Assembly (NCBI GenBank): GCA_947846985.1
Contig: CANTUZ010000004.1
Span: forward strand, 49,763,672-49,827,671
Direction: 5' to 3'
DNA: 64,000 bases
Origin: Fratercula arctica
Lineage: Eukaryota; Chordata; Aves; Charadriiformes; Alcidae
Part shown: in pieces, positions 1-13,944 of the stretch
How the letters are laid out: each line of letters opens with the position of its first letter
Position numbering within the stretch: position 1 is the first letter of the stretch
Program-made: the position numbers and the translations under genes
Notes under the pieces: generated by a model
What the model saw: only the letters and a program-made list of their open reading frames with translations
The model's database searches: none
What the model was told of the DNA's origin: nothing

Positions 1-289
1 CTATAGTTAGAAATACTAAACTGGCTTTTGTTATTTTAGATGCAGAAAGGATTTGTGTGCTCAATAGTGTGTTGATGGTTTTTTTATGATTCTAGTTAGT
101 CTAACAAGAGGTGTCCATCTGCAGGTCTTGTTTGTCTACATTCACTTGCACCTACAGCAGAATTTTTACCACGCATTTTTTTAAGATGGAGAATCTGGAA
201 CCGTATACACTGTTCAAGATGTGTTTGCACCATAGATTTACATCTTCTTTTCTGTTCTCTATTCCTCTCCAAATAGCTCTTAAATTCAA
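1..289. other. AT-rich non-coding leader
   Basis: No gene or recognised repeat is visible. The stretch is T-rich and unremarkable and borders the decayed LINE that follows. A short open frame here has no recognisable protein character. Confidence 0.5.
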
Positions 290-1800
290 ATAAAGGGGAT
301 TTTTTTGACTGCTACTGAACAGTTTTTATAAACTGCCCACCATCCTTCCAAGGTCTCTTTCCTAAAGGGTAATAGCAAAGAGCACATCTGAAGAGCATAT
401 CATTATGTATGTTAATTGAGGGGTTTTTTTTCTTAGGTGCATTACCTCTGATTTATCAACCCTGAATTCCATCTGGCATTTTTTCGTCAGTATTGTGGAG
501 CTGATTTATTGCCTCTGCAAATCTTTGTAGTGAGCTTTCATTTTTACCCTGAGTGGTTCTGTCTAGGCTGGTGAGCAAGCTTCGTACTTTCACTAGACAT
601 CAAGGTCATTCATACATGTGGTCCACAGGCTGAGCACAAGCAGAGATTACATTGAAGGTCTACTGGCAAACATTCAGGAACTGACCATTATGGGTCAGAT
701 ATGCATATTAAGATCTTACCTATCTCACAGCAGGTTCTCTGATAGGCTTTGGTGAGGGACTTCACTGATTGCATTTAAGAAATCCAGTTAGACTCCATCA
801 GTCAGTTCTCCCTTTTCTATGCACTCACTGACTCCTTCAAAGAACACCAGTGTGTTTATCTTCCTGTCACAAAAGCTGGTTGGATTGTTCCCCCATAAAT
901 GAATAAATGTTATTTATTCATGTATCATGATCTTATTCTTTATTATAACCTCTGCCAACTTGCTTGGCACACATTTGTAACTTATGTGTTTCTGCTTGGA
1001 GAATTATATTAAAAATTGGCATCAACTTCTCAACTTTCCCTTTCTCTAATACAAAAGCGGGTCTAAATGAGAGATTGCACACCACAGCCAAGAGATCCAT
1101 TATTTCAAACTTGTCTTTCTTTAGAACCCTTCGATGAACAGTATGTGATGCTGCCAATTTGTTTCTCCTGATGTTTCTTAATTTGTTCTACTTCTGACAC
1201 GTGAAGTTGAGGTAGCCAAAGAATGCATTAAGGCCTCATGGTGAATAAAAATGGAAAATAAAAAGTTATTCCTCTTTTACACTGTTACCTTCTCTCACTG
1301 CTACTTTCACACCTTCACTGTCTACTGGTGTGCATATTCTCTTCAAGACATCCATAATATAATTAGGTAATTAATTATTTATAAATTTAATGCCTATTTT
1401 AAGTTGATCCCAAACTCCTTTTTAGATTTGTCTTTTTGCATCTCTGTATTTAATCTACTGGAAACTGTTCTCTACTTTTTTCCTCACTTGAACGCAACTT
1501 CAGCTTTTTAGGAATACGCCTTCTTTCTTCTAACAGCCTCCCTTATTCTGTTGCTTAGCTATCCAGTACTTTGTTTGTTTCTTTGGTCTCTATACACTTC
1601 ATTTTGATAGGTAGTATGCATTTGATCTGAGCCGTCAGTAAGAAGGAATCCTCACAATTCTTTCATCTTCAAATAATCTTTTTGCTAGCTGGTGTTTCAT
1701 GCCTCAGATAAACTGGACAAGCATGCCCCTCACCAGTTGTCTCCTAGCCAATGCAGCTTTTGTAATCCTTTTCTTAACTTGTCAGTCTATCTTTACATTT
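290..1800 (-). mobile_element. Ancient CR1/L2-like LINE relic (reverse-transcriptase region)
   Basis: Read on the minus strand, this stretch is a broken but recognisable non-LTR retrotransposon reverse transcriptase. From N to C terminus one can read: a basic stretch with IREAVRRKKAYS near 1510-1560; HRRVLKK at about 1110-1130, matching the family's HPRVLKE block; MPIF near 1010-1022, matching the TPIF block; LDFLNAISEVPHQ at about 747-787, matching the catalytic YLDFSKAFDxVPH block; MNDLD near 615, matching INDLD; and MEFRVDKSEVMHL at about 435-472, matching the KCxVLHLG block. Near 350 a remnant of the ERDLG block follows. Stops and frame changes separate these pieces, so the element is dead. 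The order of motifs on one strand argues strongly for a single insertion. The exact family (CR1, L2 or L3) is not certain, and neither is the upstream boundary. Confidence 0.85.
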
Positions 1801-3866
1801 TTGTTGCTTTTATTTGAGTTCCTTCAGCTACTCAGCTACCTGTGAGGACTTGTATTCCTGATGAATCTTACACTGACATTTAGCTCTGCTTCTGACAAAT
1901 CCTCTGAAATCCAGGTAAGGTCTCAGCAGGTTTGAATAGACATCTACTCAGAGATGTCAATCACCAGGATGGCTCAGGTCCATGCACTTCTGTTTGTGCC
2001 TCCGGACAGTACCATGATGCCACACCACCATACAAATAAATCTAAGAGAACATTTGAATCTGTTCTATTTCCAAATGCCATATAAAGAGATGGTCAGGCA
2101 AAGGTAATAAGGCCCAAGGTTGGCACTGGGGCAAAAGTTAGCCGTATTTGGTGCCAAAAAAAGGAATTCCTTTGTTTCTGTGTTTTTCCTGGATCCCTTT
2201 GCTGTATCTCTCCACTCAATGAGTATTCAATTATATTTTAGAAAGTAGAACAATTTCAACAGGCAGGATTGAGGAGGAAACGCTGATAGTCAGCTGATAC
2301 ACAGATGATCTAGACTTAACACCCTGATCTGAATTAGGCAGATTGAAGGCCTGAGTCTCTGTCATTGCAAGTGAGGTCTTTCCCTGCTTTTGTGCTATTG
2401 TCAGTGCTGGGATGTGATGGGGAGACAGGGGCTGGTCTCGTCATTCAGTCAGAAATTCTATCCTGAAAAACCATAGCTGGAACTTACATTGGAAAGTTTC
2501 AAATCTGACAAACCGTCATTTTCAAATGGAAAGAAAATATTTTTTTCTATCAATCAAAAGCATTCTGGATAGCGATCTTGTTAACAAGTGACTTGGGAAG
2601 GTGGATGCATTTCTCAAGAGTTTTGAAGAAATTACTTATAAGGTTTTTCAGCCCAGTTTATTCTTAATGTGAGTGAACCTTGTAGCTTTAAAATAGGACA
2701 ACTCAAGAGACTACTACTGGCAACTCAGGGGATAGTAAATCCCTGCAATGTGATGAAATTCACCCTGCAATGTTCACAAACATAGGTCAACAGGAGGCTA
2801 AATGGATTCATAGGGTTTGGCAAGTGAGATGGAAACTCTGAAGATCACTGACAGGCTAACATCATAATATCAAGAAATTACTCTTTTGAGTATCCGTGGA
2901 AAGTGTACAGCAAACTCCTGGAAAAGAAACTTTAATGTGAAGCAGCCATCTGTCCAAAGTCTGGATTTATGTTTCAGCTGAGCTTTATTAAGTGTTTTAG
3001 GAGCACAAACTCTGATGTGAAAGTTTAGGTTCCTTCAACAGGTGTTAGCTCTGTTGGGTGAAGATACTCAGATATGTTGTGTTGGATGAAGCATAGGAGC
3101 CGTGAGATACAAAATGATCTAGGAGATAACAAGTTTCAGAAAGGATTGGAAATACAGATGTGGACATCTGGTTTTCATACTCATGACTAAAATTATATGT
3201 TTACTACACTTTAGCACAGATGTTAATCAACCTACACATTTGTAAAACAAACTGGTCATTTTGCAGTCTCACACAATTGGTAGAAATGGACTGTGTATTT
3301 TATTATTTTATAAAACCTTTCTAAACCAATGGTCTGTATGAGAAGCAGGGCATTATTTGTGTCATGAATAAAATGTACACAGTAGTTCTTTCTCAAAAAA
3401 GGGGGGAAGATGGAAAATATTTTAGGGATCTCCATTTTTCAGTACCAGTTCTGCGATTGAAGAAAAACTTGCTGAACATTTGTGAGTCACAAAAAAGTAA
3501 TTCATATTTTTAAAATCTTCAGTGAAGGCCATTGCCTCACAGTTTGAATCATGTAACATGGATGTATGGATCCCCATGCTATGAAAATAGAATTCCATGG
3601 CTGCTTATGAATTAAAACATTTCTCCTCCATGATACCTCTTCACCATCAGAGCTGCTTTTGAAAATCTTCACTTTATAACAAGCCTCCTTGGCAGAAAGA
3701 GTAGTGTCACCTGACATTCCTACCTGAGAAAGGGTCAAATTAGGAGTGGTTTTCAGGAAAAAAAAAATTGATCATTCATGAGAAATGCGCACACATATTT
3801 GCAAACTGGGAGCAAAGTCAGCACCCATGCATGGGTTCCAGGGTCCAGACTGGAAGTGGCAGGGTT
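1801..3866. other. Unassigned non-coding stretch
   Basis: Nothing recognised. The composition is AT-leaning with no long open frame and no clear repeat family. An isolated CAG|GTAAGG donor-like site lies near 1914, but no partner exon is readable. Confidence 0.5.
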
Positions 3867-3911
3867 GTCCTCTGCGAAGGACAGCTGGTGGTCCTCTGCG
3901 AAGGACAGCTG
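3867..3911. repeat. 24-bp period direct repeat, two copies
   Basis: A 21-bp block (GTCCTCTGCGAAGGACAGCTG) occurs at 3867-3887 and again, identical, at 3891-3911, with GTG between. Each unit contains a GTCC...GGAC inverted pair. The copies are perfect, suggesting recent slippage or duplication. No coding role is evident. Confidence 0.9.
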
Positions 3912-6849
3912 CAAGTTCATATGCTAGGTCTTTAACAGCTCCAATCATTAAATATTATTTGCTCTCTTCAGTGAGTTCCCACCTTAGCTGTTGGTTTGGG
4001 GAGACCGGCAACCTGTACTCAAAAGAAGGCCAGGATTTAATAATAGAAGTGCTGCTGAACGGGGTATGAAGTTGTGCTCCTGCCTGCCCTCACACTGCCA
4101 GACATCGTGCCATAGCCTTTCTAATAGTTTTCGGCTTCGTACCTCTCAGATTAGTTCTTTAGTCCCTAAATCCATAGCTCAAGAGCAAGGCGTGCATTTA
4201 CTTTCCTTATGGATATGAAAAAAATTGTTAGCATGTATTTTATACTTTGATACAAAAGATACTCTGACCTAAAAGGTTTCAACTTCTAAACTCCTGATCT
4301 GGCAAGCTGAGTTTGCTCAGGAGTGATGTGGCAGCAATAAGTTACAGGCTGAGGGAGTGGGAGAGGATCTTCACATCCAGTACCACCTAGATATTGCTTG
4401 GTGCTGTGTCAGTCGTGATTTTACAGCATCGCTTCTGTCATAAACACATCTGTATATCCTTGTTGGATCACTTTGCTTCAGTGCTCGTTTAAAATGAATA
4501 TAGCTTTGTAGTGTTTGAGAAATCACAGTTACAAAGTAAAAAACATAAAATTAAGCATAACTTAAGTGTTTGTTAAAACAAAACTGAAGCCAACCTGGCA
4601 CACTTGTATTTTATTCAGCCCTGGTGCTGGAATAATTCCCTCCAGGAGAAAACCAAAAAAAGCCTGAACCTCAAGTGGGAAAACAATTCAGTCCAGACTA
4701 AGGGTATTTCAAATAGTACCAGAAGAAAAACTCCACATGAAGGGAGTGCTTTTAAGCAACAAGGGCTTTAAGGTTATTTCCGTGGCGTTTCAGGGCTATC
4801 ACTTTCTACGACGAAATGTTATTCCTGTTCAATATGCCAACTTTTTCTATTTTATATGCCTGAAATCAAGCCTTTTCGTAAGAGCCTGTGTTCCCAACAC
4901 AAAAACACCTCCAAAAACCACAACTGCTTTCATGTAGGAACGAAAATCCAGACTTCTAGGTGTCAGCATACCTGTTTGCAAATGAAGGCATACATTTATA
5001 ATGCTACTGTTTTCCTTGTTAGGGAGGAAAGTTATTGTTAACACCAGAGGGGTAAACTGTACATTGTGAATTTGTGCAAGAATTCAGCAAGACCGCATCA
5101 GCTCTCTGACAGGAAGGACCTAAAGAAAGGAATTAGCAGGATCGGATGTGGTGCTTTCTGACAGACGGCCAAACCTAAGAGGTCAAAATAAGAAGCCAAT
5201 GCAAAAATAGATTTATGCTTAAACTGAAATCCGCACAATTCCCATTTCTATCACTGTGCCCTGGATTAAGCAACTATTGTCTGATAGTTTATGAATCCAA
5301 AATCCCTGGGCTCAACGAGCCACCCATTTCACCCTAAATTAGGCCGCATTCAACAATGCTGCAGTGGCAGCATTTCTAGTCGTATTATCCCTGCTTTCTT
5401 CCCCAAAGGGACAGGGACCTGCATGAACTTGCCCAGTGATGTACATCTAGGCCCTGCTTTGGAGCACCGTGCGGCTACGCCATGGCAGGCAGCCACCCTA
5501 GCTGAGCCTCGCTGCAGATTTCCCTCTCTCTTGACCCCATTCACCACTTTGCCCAGTTTTTAAGAACAGGGGGATATTCTTCAGTCTGGAAGGGAATTGT
5601 TCCCATTGCATAAGATGGACTGTCAGAAGTGCACAGGATCCCTTTTCCTGCACATACAAGGCTTTGCTCATGCAGATCACATAACCACAGCGATGAAGTA
5701 CCTGCTTCCTGAGTCGGGCGAGCAAATGTCTTGCAAGAACAGCATAAGAACCCACATTTGAAAATGCAGCCTGAAAGTGCTGACCTGTGCTGAAAATAAC
5801 CTTGACAGACTGCAGGGGGAGATTCGTTGTTTTATCTCAGCATCTCGTGACCTTAACTGTTCAGCTGGCAAATATTCAGCTGGCAAGTAGGCTTTTCCTT
5901 CCAGTCTGTCCCTTACTGCCTGGGTGGGGATGGTGCCTTGGAGTGAAGCCCCTTGTTCCAAGTGCCTCATGTTTAACCTGATCCTGTCTTTCCAGGTCAG
6001 GCATCTCCAGAAGTAAATATTCTGCAATTGGAAGATATTTAACAAGGCTTTTGGGAACGGATGGTCTGGAAGAGTTTCCAGCTCCGTGCCTAAGAACTGC
6101 CTTATTAGGCCCAACAATTTTCTACACTTGTTTTCATCAGTGTGTTTTAGACATGCTTAGTGAGCTGTTAGCATCAAAACATCATTCCTTATTCACTTCT
6201 GCCCCTCACTATTGCTAGAAGGCACCACAGAGGGGGACCACCGTTTGGCTCTTTTCCTTTGAAGAGCAGGGGGCAACTCATTGAATGAGAAGTTAATCCG
6301 CATGAGGACAGGGAGCTGAACAAGGCACCAGGAAGCGTACCTGTGTTATCCCAGGGGACATCAGGTTTTTCTTTACCCACAATGGACTTTTAATCTCTTT
6401 CCTTTTCGCGCCAGCTGTGGGAAGCAGCAAAATGGCTGGTGACTACACATGGGACAGCTTTACCAGGTAAGAAGATGCCACTAGGACTTGTAAGCTGGGT
6501 GGCAGCACTGGGAGTAATTAACACCATCTTCACTCTTGCTATCTGCCCATGCCTGGGGTGCAAGTGCCTGGGCTGCACACTGCACGTCCCCTGGGGCCTC
6601 CCATCCCCAGGCAGAGAGCAAGGCACAGAGCCTGCACAGCCCCCACTCTACTCCCTCATCCCAAAAGGTCACCATTCCTCTCCCATGAGCCAGAGCAGGA
6701 GGAAAATAAGAGGGCACAAATTGCTGCTGAAACGGGGCACACAGAGGTATGGGTACAGTGTTTCTGAGGTAATTGCTGAGGTGGCGTGGCTTTGGCAAGA
6801 TGTCAAAATGCACAGCTGGCTAATATAGACCCTTCTTTTCTCCAGAGCC
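3912..6849. other. Unassigned non-coding stretch with small tandem repeat
   Basis: No gene is recognised. A 15-bp tandem pair (TTCAGCTGGCAAATA, then the same with AAGTA) lies at 5860-5889. Moderately long open frames on both strands between 5.3 and 6.8 kb overlap one another and show no family resemblance, so they are treated as chance. Confidence 0.5.
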
Positions 6850-7200
6850 ACCTCAGAAGCAGCTATTGATTCTTAAGGCAGTAATATTCATCTGGCATCT
6901 CATTCATTCCAAGTTAATTGCTTAAATGGGTGGAAAAGGAAATTTGTGAAACGAAATGTGCTGCTGCATCAGGCATAAAGGAAACTCCGTCCCTATTAAG
7001 CTGGAAATGCTTCCCAAAGACAACACATAGGCTTTACTGTGCCGAGGCACTTAAGTTCAATTCTTCAGTGGGGCCACTGTTTAAAGAGAGCATTACTAAC
7101 TCGGTCACAGCAAGCTTCTGTACTTCAATTTCCCAGTCACTCAGTTTACTCTTCAGGATGGTTTCCCCTACAGCTTAAAAATATGACCTTGGAAAGAATC
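6850..7200. promoter_or_regulatory. Candidate conserved non-coding block
   Basis: This block has features often seen in vertebrate conserved enhancers: an AT-rich composition without repeats, and TAAT-type homeodomain sites such as TTAATTGCTTAA near 6915-6926. No gene is readable. This call rests on composition and motifs only, with no cross-species alignment. Confidence 0.25.
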
Positions 7201-7339
7201 ACTAAATAAGTAAATACTTGAGTCTAGCAGGATTTTCTTCCTAGATCCAAACCCTGGCACAGATTGAAGCCTTGCAACTGTGTCCTATCTGCTAAGGAGA
7301 CTTCTGTTGGTATTAAGTGGCATATTGTTTAGAGAAATA

Positions 7340-7835
7340 ACACATTTTTGTTAGGGAAAGAGAAAACATTCCAAATAAGCTGCTGGTCAAATACACTTCT
7401 TTATGCGTGTCAGCAGCTTGGGAAGAAGAAGGAGAAGGGAGCAGCTTCATTTTAAGTGTTTCTCTGAAGAAAAGTTCCAGTTTACATTACCATGAATTTC
7501 TCCTTCAGAGTGCTTCTCATTTTCAGGGTGCAATTTTGTGCTTCCTTCTAGCAGCAGACTTTTTTTCACAATCTATATAGCAGTGCTCCTTTAAGAGCTG
7601 GCTGTTTCACCTCTGTAAATAAAGCTACTTTAGTACCTGCATTAATTCCTTGCATTTGCCATTATTACCATACAAAATGCCTTTTCTGCAGAGATAACAG
7701 CACTGCAGCTATTTATTTAATCACTGAAAGCAGTTGGCATCTTTTTAAAGAACCTTTTTCAATGTTTTTATTCATTATTAGTTTTTAATGCCATTTCCAT
7801 TTGTGACTCCCGCTGTATTGGCTCACTGTTAGGTA
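7340..7835. promoter_or_regulatory. Candidate conserved non-coding block
   Basis: A long repeat-free AT-rich run with several homeodomain-type and MEF2-like AT cores, for example CATTAATTCC near 7640 and CTATTTATTTAATC near 7710. It ends with a strong splice-donor-like TTAG|GTAAGT at about 7833. The block could be an enhancer or part of an unannotated transcript. The evidence is compositional only. Confidence 0.25.
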
Positions 7836-10800
7836 AGTCTAGAGAAGATCATTTTCCCTGAATGTAAGGCCTGGGGAAGGTCTGTGCAGTGTTTAAGGGA
7901 CTGGCCCAAGATGCCATCTCAGGGTCTGCTGCCATTAGCTTCCTGTGCCTGTGAGCAATTTTCTCGAGAAAAAATGTTCAAAGGAAATTTTAATCCTCTA
8001 CTAAGTGGTTTTTCTTCCTCAGCTCTGGTACTGCTGTGTGACGAGCCATTCTCTTCTTGCACCTTAGCTATCAACAGCCTCAAGGAGCAATGACTCCAAA
8101 ATAGAGACCCATTCCCATGCTCCCGTGGTCCTCAAGGCTCTCCAGCTTGGTTGCAGCAGAGTAGCCAGGCATTGCCATCTCCTGTGGGTTCCTGATCCAG
8201 ATACCCTGTTCCCAGCAATTAGTTCAGGGACCTGGTGTGCTCTGAGCGTGGACCATATTCCTGGAGAACATGTCCTCCAACTGCAAGTGCCTGTTCAGTT
8301 TAAGTTTTCAAATTTTCTCCAAGGAGCTTAAGAAAGACTTTTTTTTTTTTTTTTTTTCCTTTTCTGAGGAGAATGCCATGTTCAGGTTTTTGTTTAAGGG
8401 GCAAGGTACAAATCATAGTGCAGTGAAAGTCTGCAGGTGACTGATTTGTAGTGATGGTCCAACAAGGGTATGGTTGCATGGGTAGTACAAGAGTTAAAAG
8501 TTTCAAGCAGTCAGAGACGATAGGTGAATGCGAAAAAGAGGGGGAGGAACTGCAAAGAGCTAAAGGGAACTGTCAGAGTTTGAATGGAGTGAATCCAGAA
8601 GAACAGGGCTGAGAAAAAAGTCAAGCATTTCTCGAAAGTGGCAGAACAAGCTTGGTGCAGTTTGGTGCGAGTCTGTAGCTGTGAATTCACCAACCCTCCT
8701 TTGGGCCTTGGAAAAACAGGCAATAACTCCTAAAATTCAGTATTCTCTCATATCCTGCCTAAAGGAACATTTTAGCTGCTTTCTTGGTACTGAAACTTTA
8801 CTACTGTGGAAGGAGACAGCTGCAATGAAGTAGCTGATGACACTGATAGTTGATGCTCAAGCAATGGGAACACCATTGCCTTGCTGGGTGACGGGCTTCA
8901 CCAAGACTGAGGAAAAGGAAGTTTAACCTGGACCTTTGCACTTTAAGCCTATCCTTTTTCAATGAGGCATGGACACAGGTAACAGATAATTCCCTCCCTC
9001 TCCATATCAGCAGCTTCCACTGTCTTCTGGAGAAACTCTCCCATCCAGTTCAGTGGGTTTCCAACTTCAGTACCGCTCCCGGGATTTGGCACCCAGATGA
9101 TTGCTGCTTTATTTTCTGCATAACAGCACTAAAAAAAGCTAAAAGCATCCATAAGGCTCTCCTATAGTGAAAACAAGGAGGCTGACAAAAAATAAAGGCA
9201 TTAATACTCACTCCCACTCACATGCCACCTCTCCTCATCCTTTTGGCTCGTTTTACACTTATTAGTGCGTATAGGTTAGAAGTAACCCCTCTTGCTCTTT
9301 TTAAGGGCACTTTTTTTTGTTTAGCAAAACAGCCCCCACAAACATTGAGGAGGTACATCTGAAGAACAGTTAATTTCATCTGGGGGAGGTGGAAATGAGT
9401 CACAAGAGAAAGGAACTCATAAGAAAAAGCCCCTAAGAAGAAAGACTTTAAAGCTGCACCTTTAAATATAAAAAAACACTTTGTCTTTGAAGTCGAAACA
9501 CTGCTGCCCGGAGGAGGTGTCATACAATGTGCACATAGTATCAACATTACCTACCAATGTAGAAATTCAAGGTAGCCATCATCAGTCCACATCTGTCATT
9601 TGTGCTCTAAGGTAGATTGGCTGGGTGAAAAATGAGCCTTTCCTGTGACACAGTTCAATGCTGTAACGGCGGGAGGGAGGCTCTGCCCAGAACTGTAAGC
9701 TTTAATGCAGCATTTCACAATCTCAAATGATTTTTAGGTGAAGCTTGTAAGAGAAGAAGGCTGATAGACATTTACTCAGGAGTTTGTGATTTGGCTGAGG
9801 ATACGCTTCCAGAAATCTGTGCACTGCACTCTTGCACGTCAATGCACTGAGTGTTGTAAATGGCTATCGAGTAACCTCCGTTTCAGAGGAAGAGTGTACA
9901 AGTTCAACAAAACATTGGTGTCCAAAGGAGCCTGTGGTGAAGGAGCCCTCTAAAGAGCTATTAATCGAGTTAAAAAGAAAACCCTGTGAGAACATTTTAG
10001 CTTTCATAAATTTTCTACCCCTGGGGAGATGTGTAAGGGGGAAGCTGAAAGATGTAGCAACACACTCATATTTGCCTGTTTTTTTGCCTTGGTGTCAGTT
10101 ATCTGGGACTTCGTAAATGCAGGAATTGTATTCACTGAACTGCTAATATGATGAATTTTTGCTTTCTTCATCTGCTATGCTTCTGGCAAAAGATAAAGAA
10201 TAACTAAAACAAAGTTATTAGGAAAATTGATGGTTGAACCCTGGAATTTCAGAGCTGTGCTCAGGTTTGACTGACCCCTCTCAATGAGCAGAGTACTCAC
10301 TGCCTTCAGATTTTAGGCTTAAGTCAAGTACCAAATTCCTGAATAAATATGCAAACCCTCCCAAAGTCTTGAGTTTGTTATACTGAGGCTTTCTTGCAAG
10401 TTTTCCAGTCCACCTACCTTCCAGAGAGATTAGAAATGGTGCTAGAACACCTCATTTCTGGAATCCAGGACAGGCTGGGAATCACAAATCACTCTAGTCC
10501 AGGTTCAGTTCCAGAAATAAAGGAAGAGTACTGCAGAGCACTCAATTATTCTGCTTTTGTTTCCTCTATGAGAAAAATAGTCATTAATATATCTGTACTA
10601 ACTTGCTTTGCTTCATTTCCAGCCTAAATGGACATCTTGGTCTCAGTTCAGCTCTAATGTACAGCAAAAATGAGAAAAGAGCCCAACAATACACTAATAG
10701 ATTCCAAAAATGCTGTACAGTGTCAATAAAGAAGTCACTGAGCCATTTAAAAAAATGTGAAGTATTTGCAAGATATGATGAAGTGAAATAAATTGTTCCT

Positions 10801-13800
10801 CTTATGGCTCATAGAAGAAGCCCTATGAAATGGAGAAGGGATTCCAATCATTATCTTATCAGAAAAAATAATAATTGATTCGTATTCCAGTTAAATTGTA
10901 GCAACGTATTAGAAAGATTGTTTCACCTATAAACTAAATAGCTTGATTTGTAGCATGTAATTTCCACTGAGAGCAAATTTCAGTCTAACAGAAAATCCTC
11001 TTTTGCTAACTGGCTTCATGATCTTTCACGTAAATATTCCACAAATGCTCACAACTCTGCAAACCCAAAGTGAAGACCATTTTCTCAACAAATGTAAGGA
11101 AGAAGTATAATAAAATACGTAAAAGACTAATAGGTCTAATAAGAGACATCTAATTCATAGTAATTCCAAAGTCACCTTGGGATTAGATGACCGTGAAAAC
11201 TGGCTTTCCTACATGCTAAAGGAGGAACTGAGGTGACAAAAGTCACCTCAGGACAGGCAGCAGACAACTGGCAGGAATGTGAGTTTTGGACAAAGGTTCC
11301 TCCAAGGGTACCTGGGCAGCACATAAACTCTAATGTCCTTCTGTGGAGTTGAGCTTCTGGTGACTTTGTTCTTCAGCTGTAAAATGGTGGTACGTGCTGT
11401 ATTTTCTTTCCTCACCAGAGCATTGCGAGACTCTCTCAGATTAAGACTTTCAACGGCTGACTCTGAAGAACTGGGTGGTGGAAGTGTTGGAGATGTTGCT
11501 TTTCATTGCAGCATCAAGAGTGGTATCTGCTTGATCATCTGATAGCTAAAGGGATAGATGTCCATGCAACTGCTAAGAAAAGAATTTGAGAATGTTGGAT
11601 TTCCATTTCTTATTACCTTGTTTCCCTTCTCACAGGGTATCAGCTGATTTGAGATATAGGCTGCATTTTTGGATTTACAGAATAAGATTAGCTATCACTA
11701 ACTATGGATATCACTATTTATTCAGCTTGTCAAGACGGATTTTTTATTGCCTAGAAGGGAGTGTCTGCTGTTTCCATTTTCCTGAGAAAAATGGGAGTTA
11801 AGACATATCTGGAAGCAGCCTATAGTCATGACACATGAGATCACAGGCCTGTGACCACACCAGAGATTTCAAAGAGAATTTAAACATCTTAAACATTGTG
11901 GTGGGCTTGGTCATACTATCCTACCAAGGTCATTTTAAGCAGGTTCAGGTGACTGAATCCAGTTCTCCAGAATCTGAGTACTACCACTGTGATGGCAGCT
12001 TTCTATATTGCTACGTTTTATCTTCACCAAGCATGAGTGAAATGCCAGGAATCTGATGAGGGTTAGCAATTAGTGTCTAAGAGGACATTAGCTACAGAAT
12101 CCAAAATGTAGAATCTCTTGTTGCATTGGTTCATCCATACACATAATTTGGTTTTAATTTCCAGCCACCTTAGCTTGACACTCCTTGCTATAGAAAGGTA
12201 CATACACCTTTACAAGTGCAATTTCTGGGGAACAAACTCCTAAATTAACAGCTTGGTCTCCAAGGAGGGTAAAAGAAATAAAGTTACTCTGAAAAAATAC
12301 CACTGTTCATAATGTCCTTGGAGATCGTTATCACTCCCGAATGGCTGTAGACCTCACAGTGCCTGGAGAATGTAGGAAATCTTGTATTTTATCATGAAAT
12401 GTTTTTTTAATATGCTTTAAAAAAATAAAAAAAACCCTCTGCTGAAATTCCTGTACATTCAAAGGCAAAATGTAAATGTCTCCCTAGAGGACAGTCTACT
12501 GGATGATTGCGGAAGAGGAGAAAATTAAATTCAGGTGAATATATAATAAAAAACAACTACTTGTATGTAACTACATTATTATAATTCATGTGGGCATCAC
12601 TAACCTCTTCCTGAATTTTTAGAGATGACAAAACTAATTTGTGGCAGTGGCATTAATGCTGAACCATCATACTTGAACACTGAGTTTTTTTCATTCTCTA
12701 AAATTTTATTATCTTTCTTGGTTTTCTCAAAGGACTGTTCCACCTCCACTTATCACCAGCCACATTGTGGGGTTTTCTAAGTTTTTTCCCAGCTTTTATT
12801 TATTACTTCCTTTTTTTTTAAGGGAAAGAAACTCTGCCATTAGAGAACCGTTATAGATCCCTTTTCACCTGTAGGGCTGTTTCTGCTTGGAAAGCTTTTG
12901 GGTCAGGAGTGACTCCACCAGTGGACACTGGCACCTTGATGCCTAATGGCCTTCACAGCTGCAGAGCTTCATGGCTGTGTCTTTGGAAGCAGAGTAAGGA
13001 TGGGCATCAGCAGGAAGAGTATGGCCCTACATGAGATACTGATGCCAACCAGGATGGTCTTCTGGTGTATTGCCCACCAAAGAGGCCCTCTACTCAGCTA
13101 TCTGTAGGGCACACCTACATGCGTCCTGACTCGGCTGAGGCAGTCCTGCGCTCAGGGGCACCCAAGGGAAACCCAGCAGGAAAGCTTGGATGTTTGCATC
13201 CTCACCATTAAATAAGTAGGCCTGATAACACGGTGGGCAAACCCCCTCAATCTCATGGATTAACACTTCATTATTACAATTCACAGAATCTAACAGCCTG
13301 ATATTATTTTCACAATTGTTACTGATATCATTCTGGCTGGTTTTCCCCCTTTTCATGCTCAGTGAGGAAATAGTTTCTTTGGGAGGAGAATTCTGAGCTG
13401 CCATTAAAAGATAATCCTCAATGCTTCTCTTGACACATTGTGCAGGGACAACCTGGCAATAGTGTGAAGGGCAACTGCTATGGAATTATTCAAAAACATA
13501 ATTTTCTTTTTCTCAAAAACATGCAGGATCAGATGAAAACTTGTTAGTTTTCTGGCTTTGAGGGAGGAGGCTGAGATACTTTCCCATCGCATGGAAGACA
13601 AGTCACTGGAGATGGGGAGACTTGAGTTGAAGACCCCACTGCACTTCATGCAAAACAAGAACTTTAATCCAGACCTTCTTGAACCCCAGGGGTATCTGAA
13701 CCACAAGCCAGACAGGGAAAGTGGGAAATCCTCTTTCTTGCTCATTTTTCAAAATGTAAGACATTCGTTATGCTGCAGGAAGAAACACCTCAGAACTAGT

Positions 13801-13944
13801 AAAGGTTTTGGAGATGGGTATGGCATTCTCCTCCAGAGGACTTCCCTCCTGCTGAGCAACTTCTGCTGCCCCCCACACAGAAAGCTCTCCTCTCCCAGCA
13901 GGAATGGGCAGTGAAGCTGTGGGACCACCGGCTTCACACCAGCT
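7836..13944. other. Unassigned non-coding stretch
   Basis: No recognisable gene or dated repeat was found across this stretch, apart from a 19-bp T-run at 8339-8357. Open frames up to about 110 codons occur, but they overlap in several frames and lack family features. Confidence 0.5.
8339..8357. repeat. Poly(T) run
   Basis: A 19-bp uninterrupted T tract. On the minus strand it would be an A tail, but no retroposed body is recognisable beside it. Confidence 0.9.

Noticed and set aside
5677..6117. 146-codon minus-strand open frame
   Set aside because: No recognisable motif; the internal PAEYLPAEQL repeat comes from the local 15-bp tandem duplication rather than a protein repeat.
6262..6280. 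Second possible CTCF site (GAGCAGGGGGCAACTC)
   Set aside because: The match to the right half of the consensus is weaker than at 56294-56314, and the motif is short.
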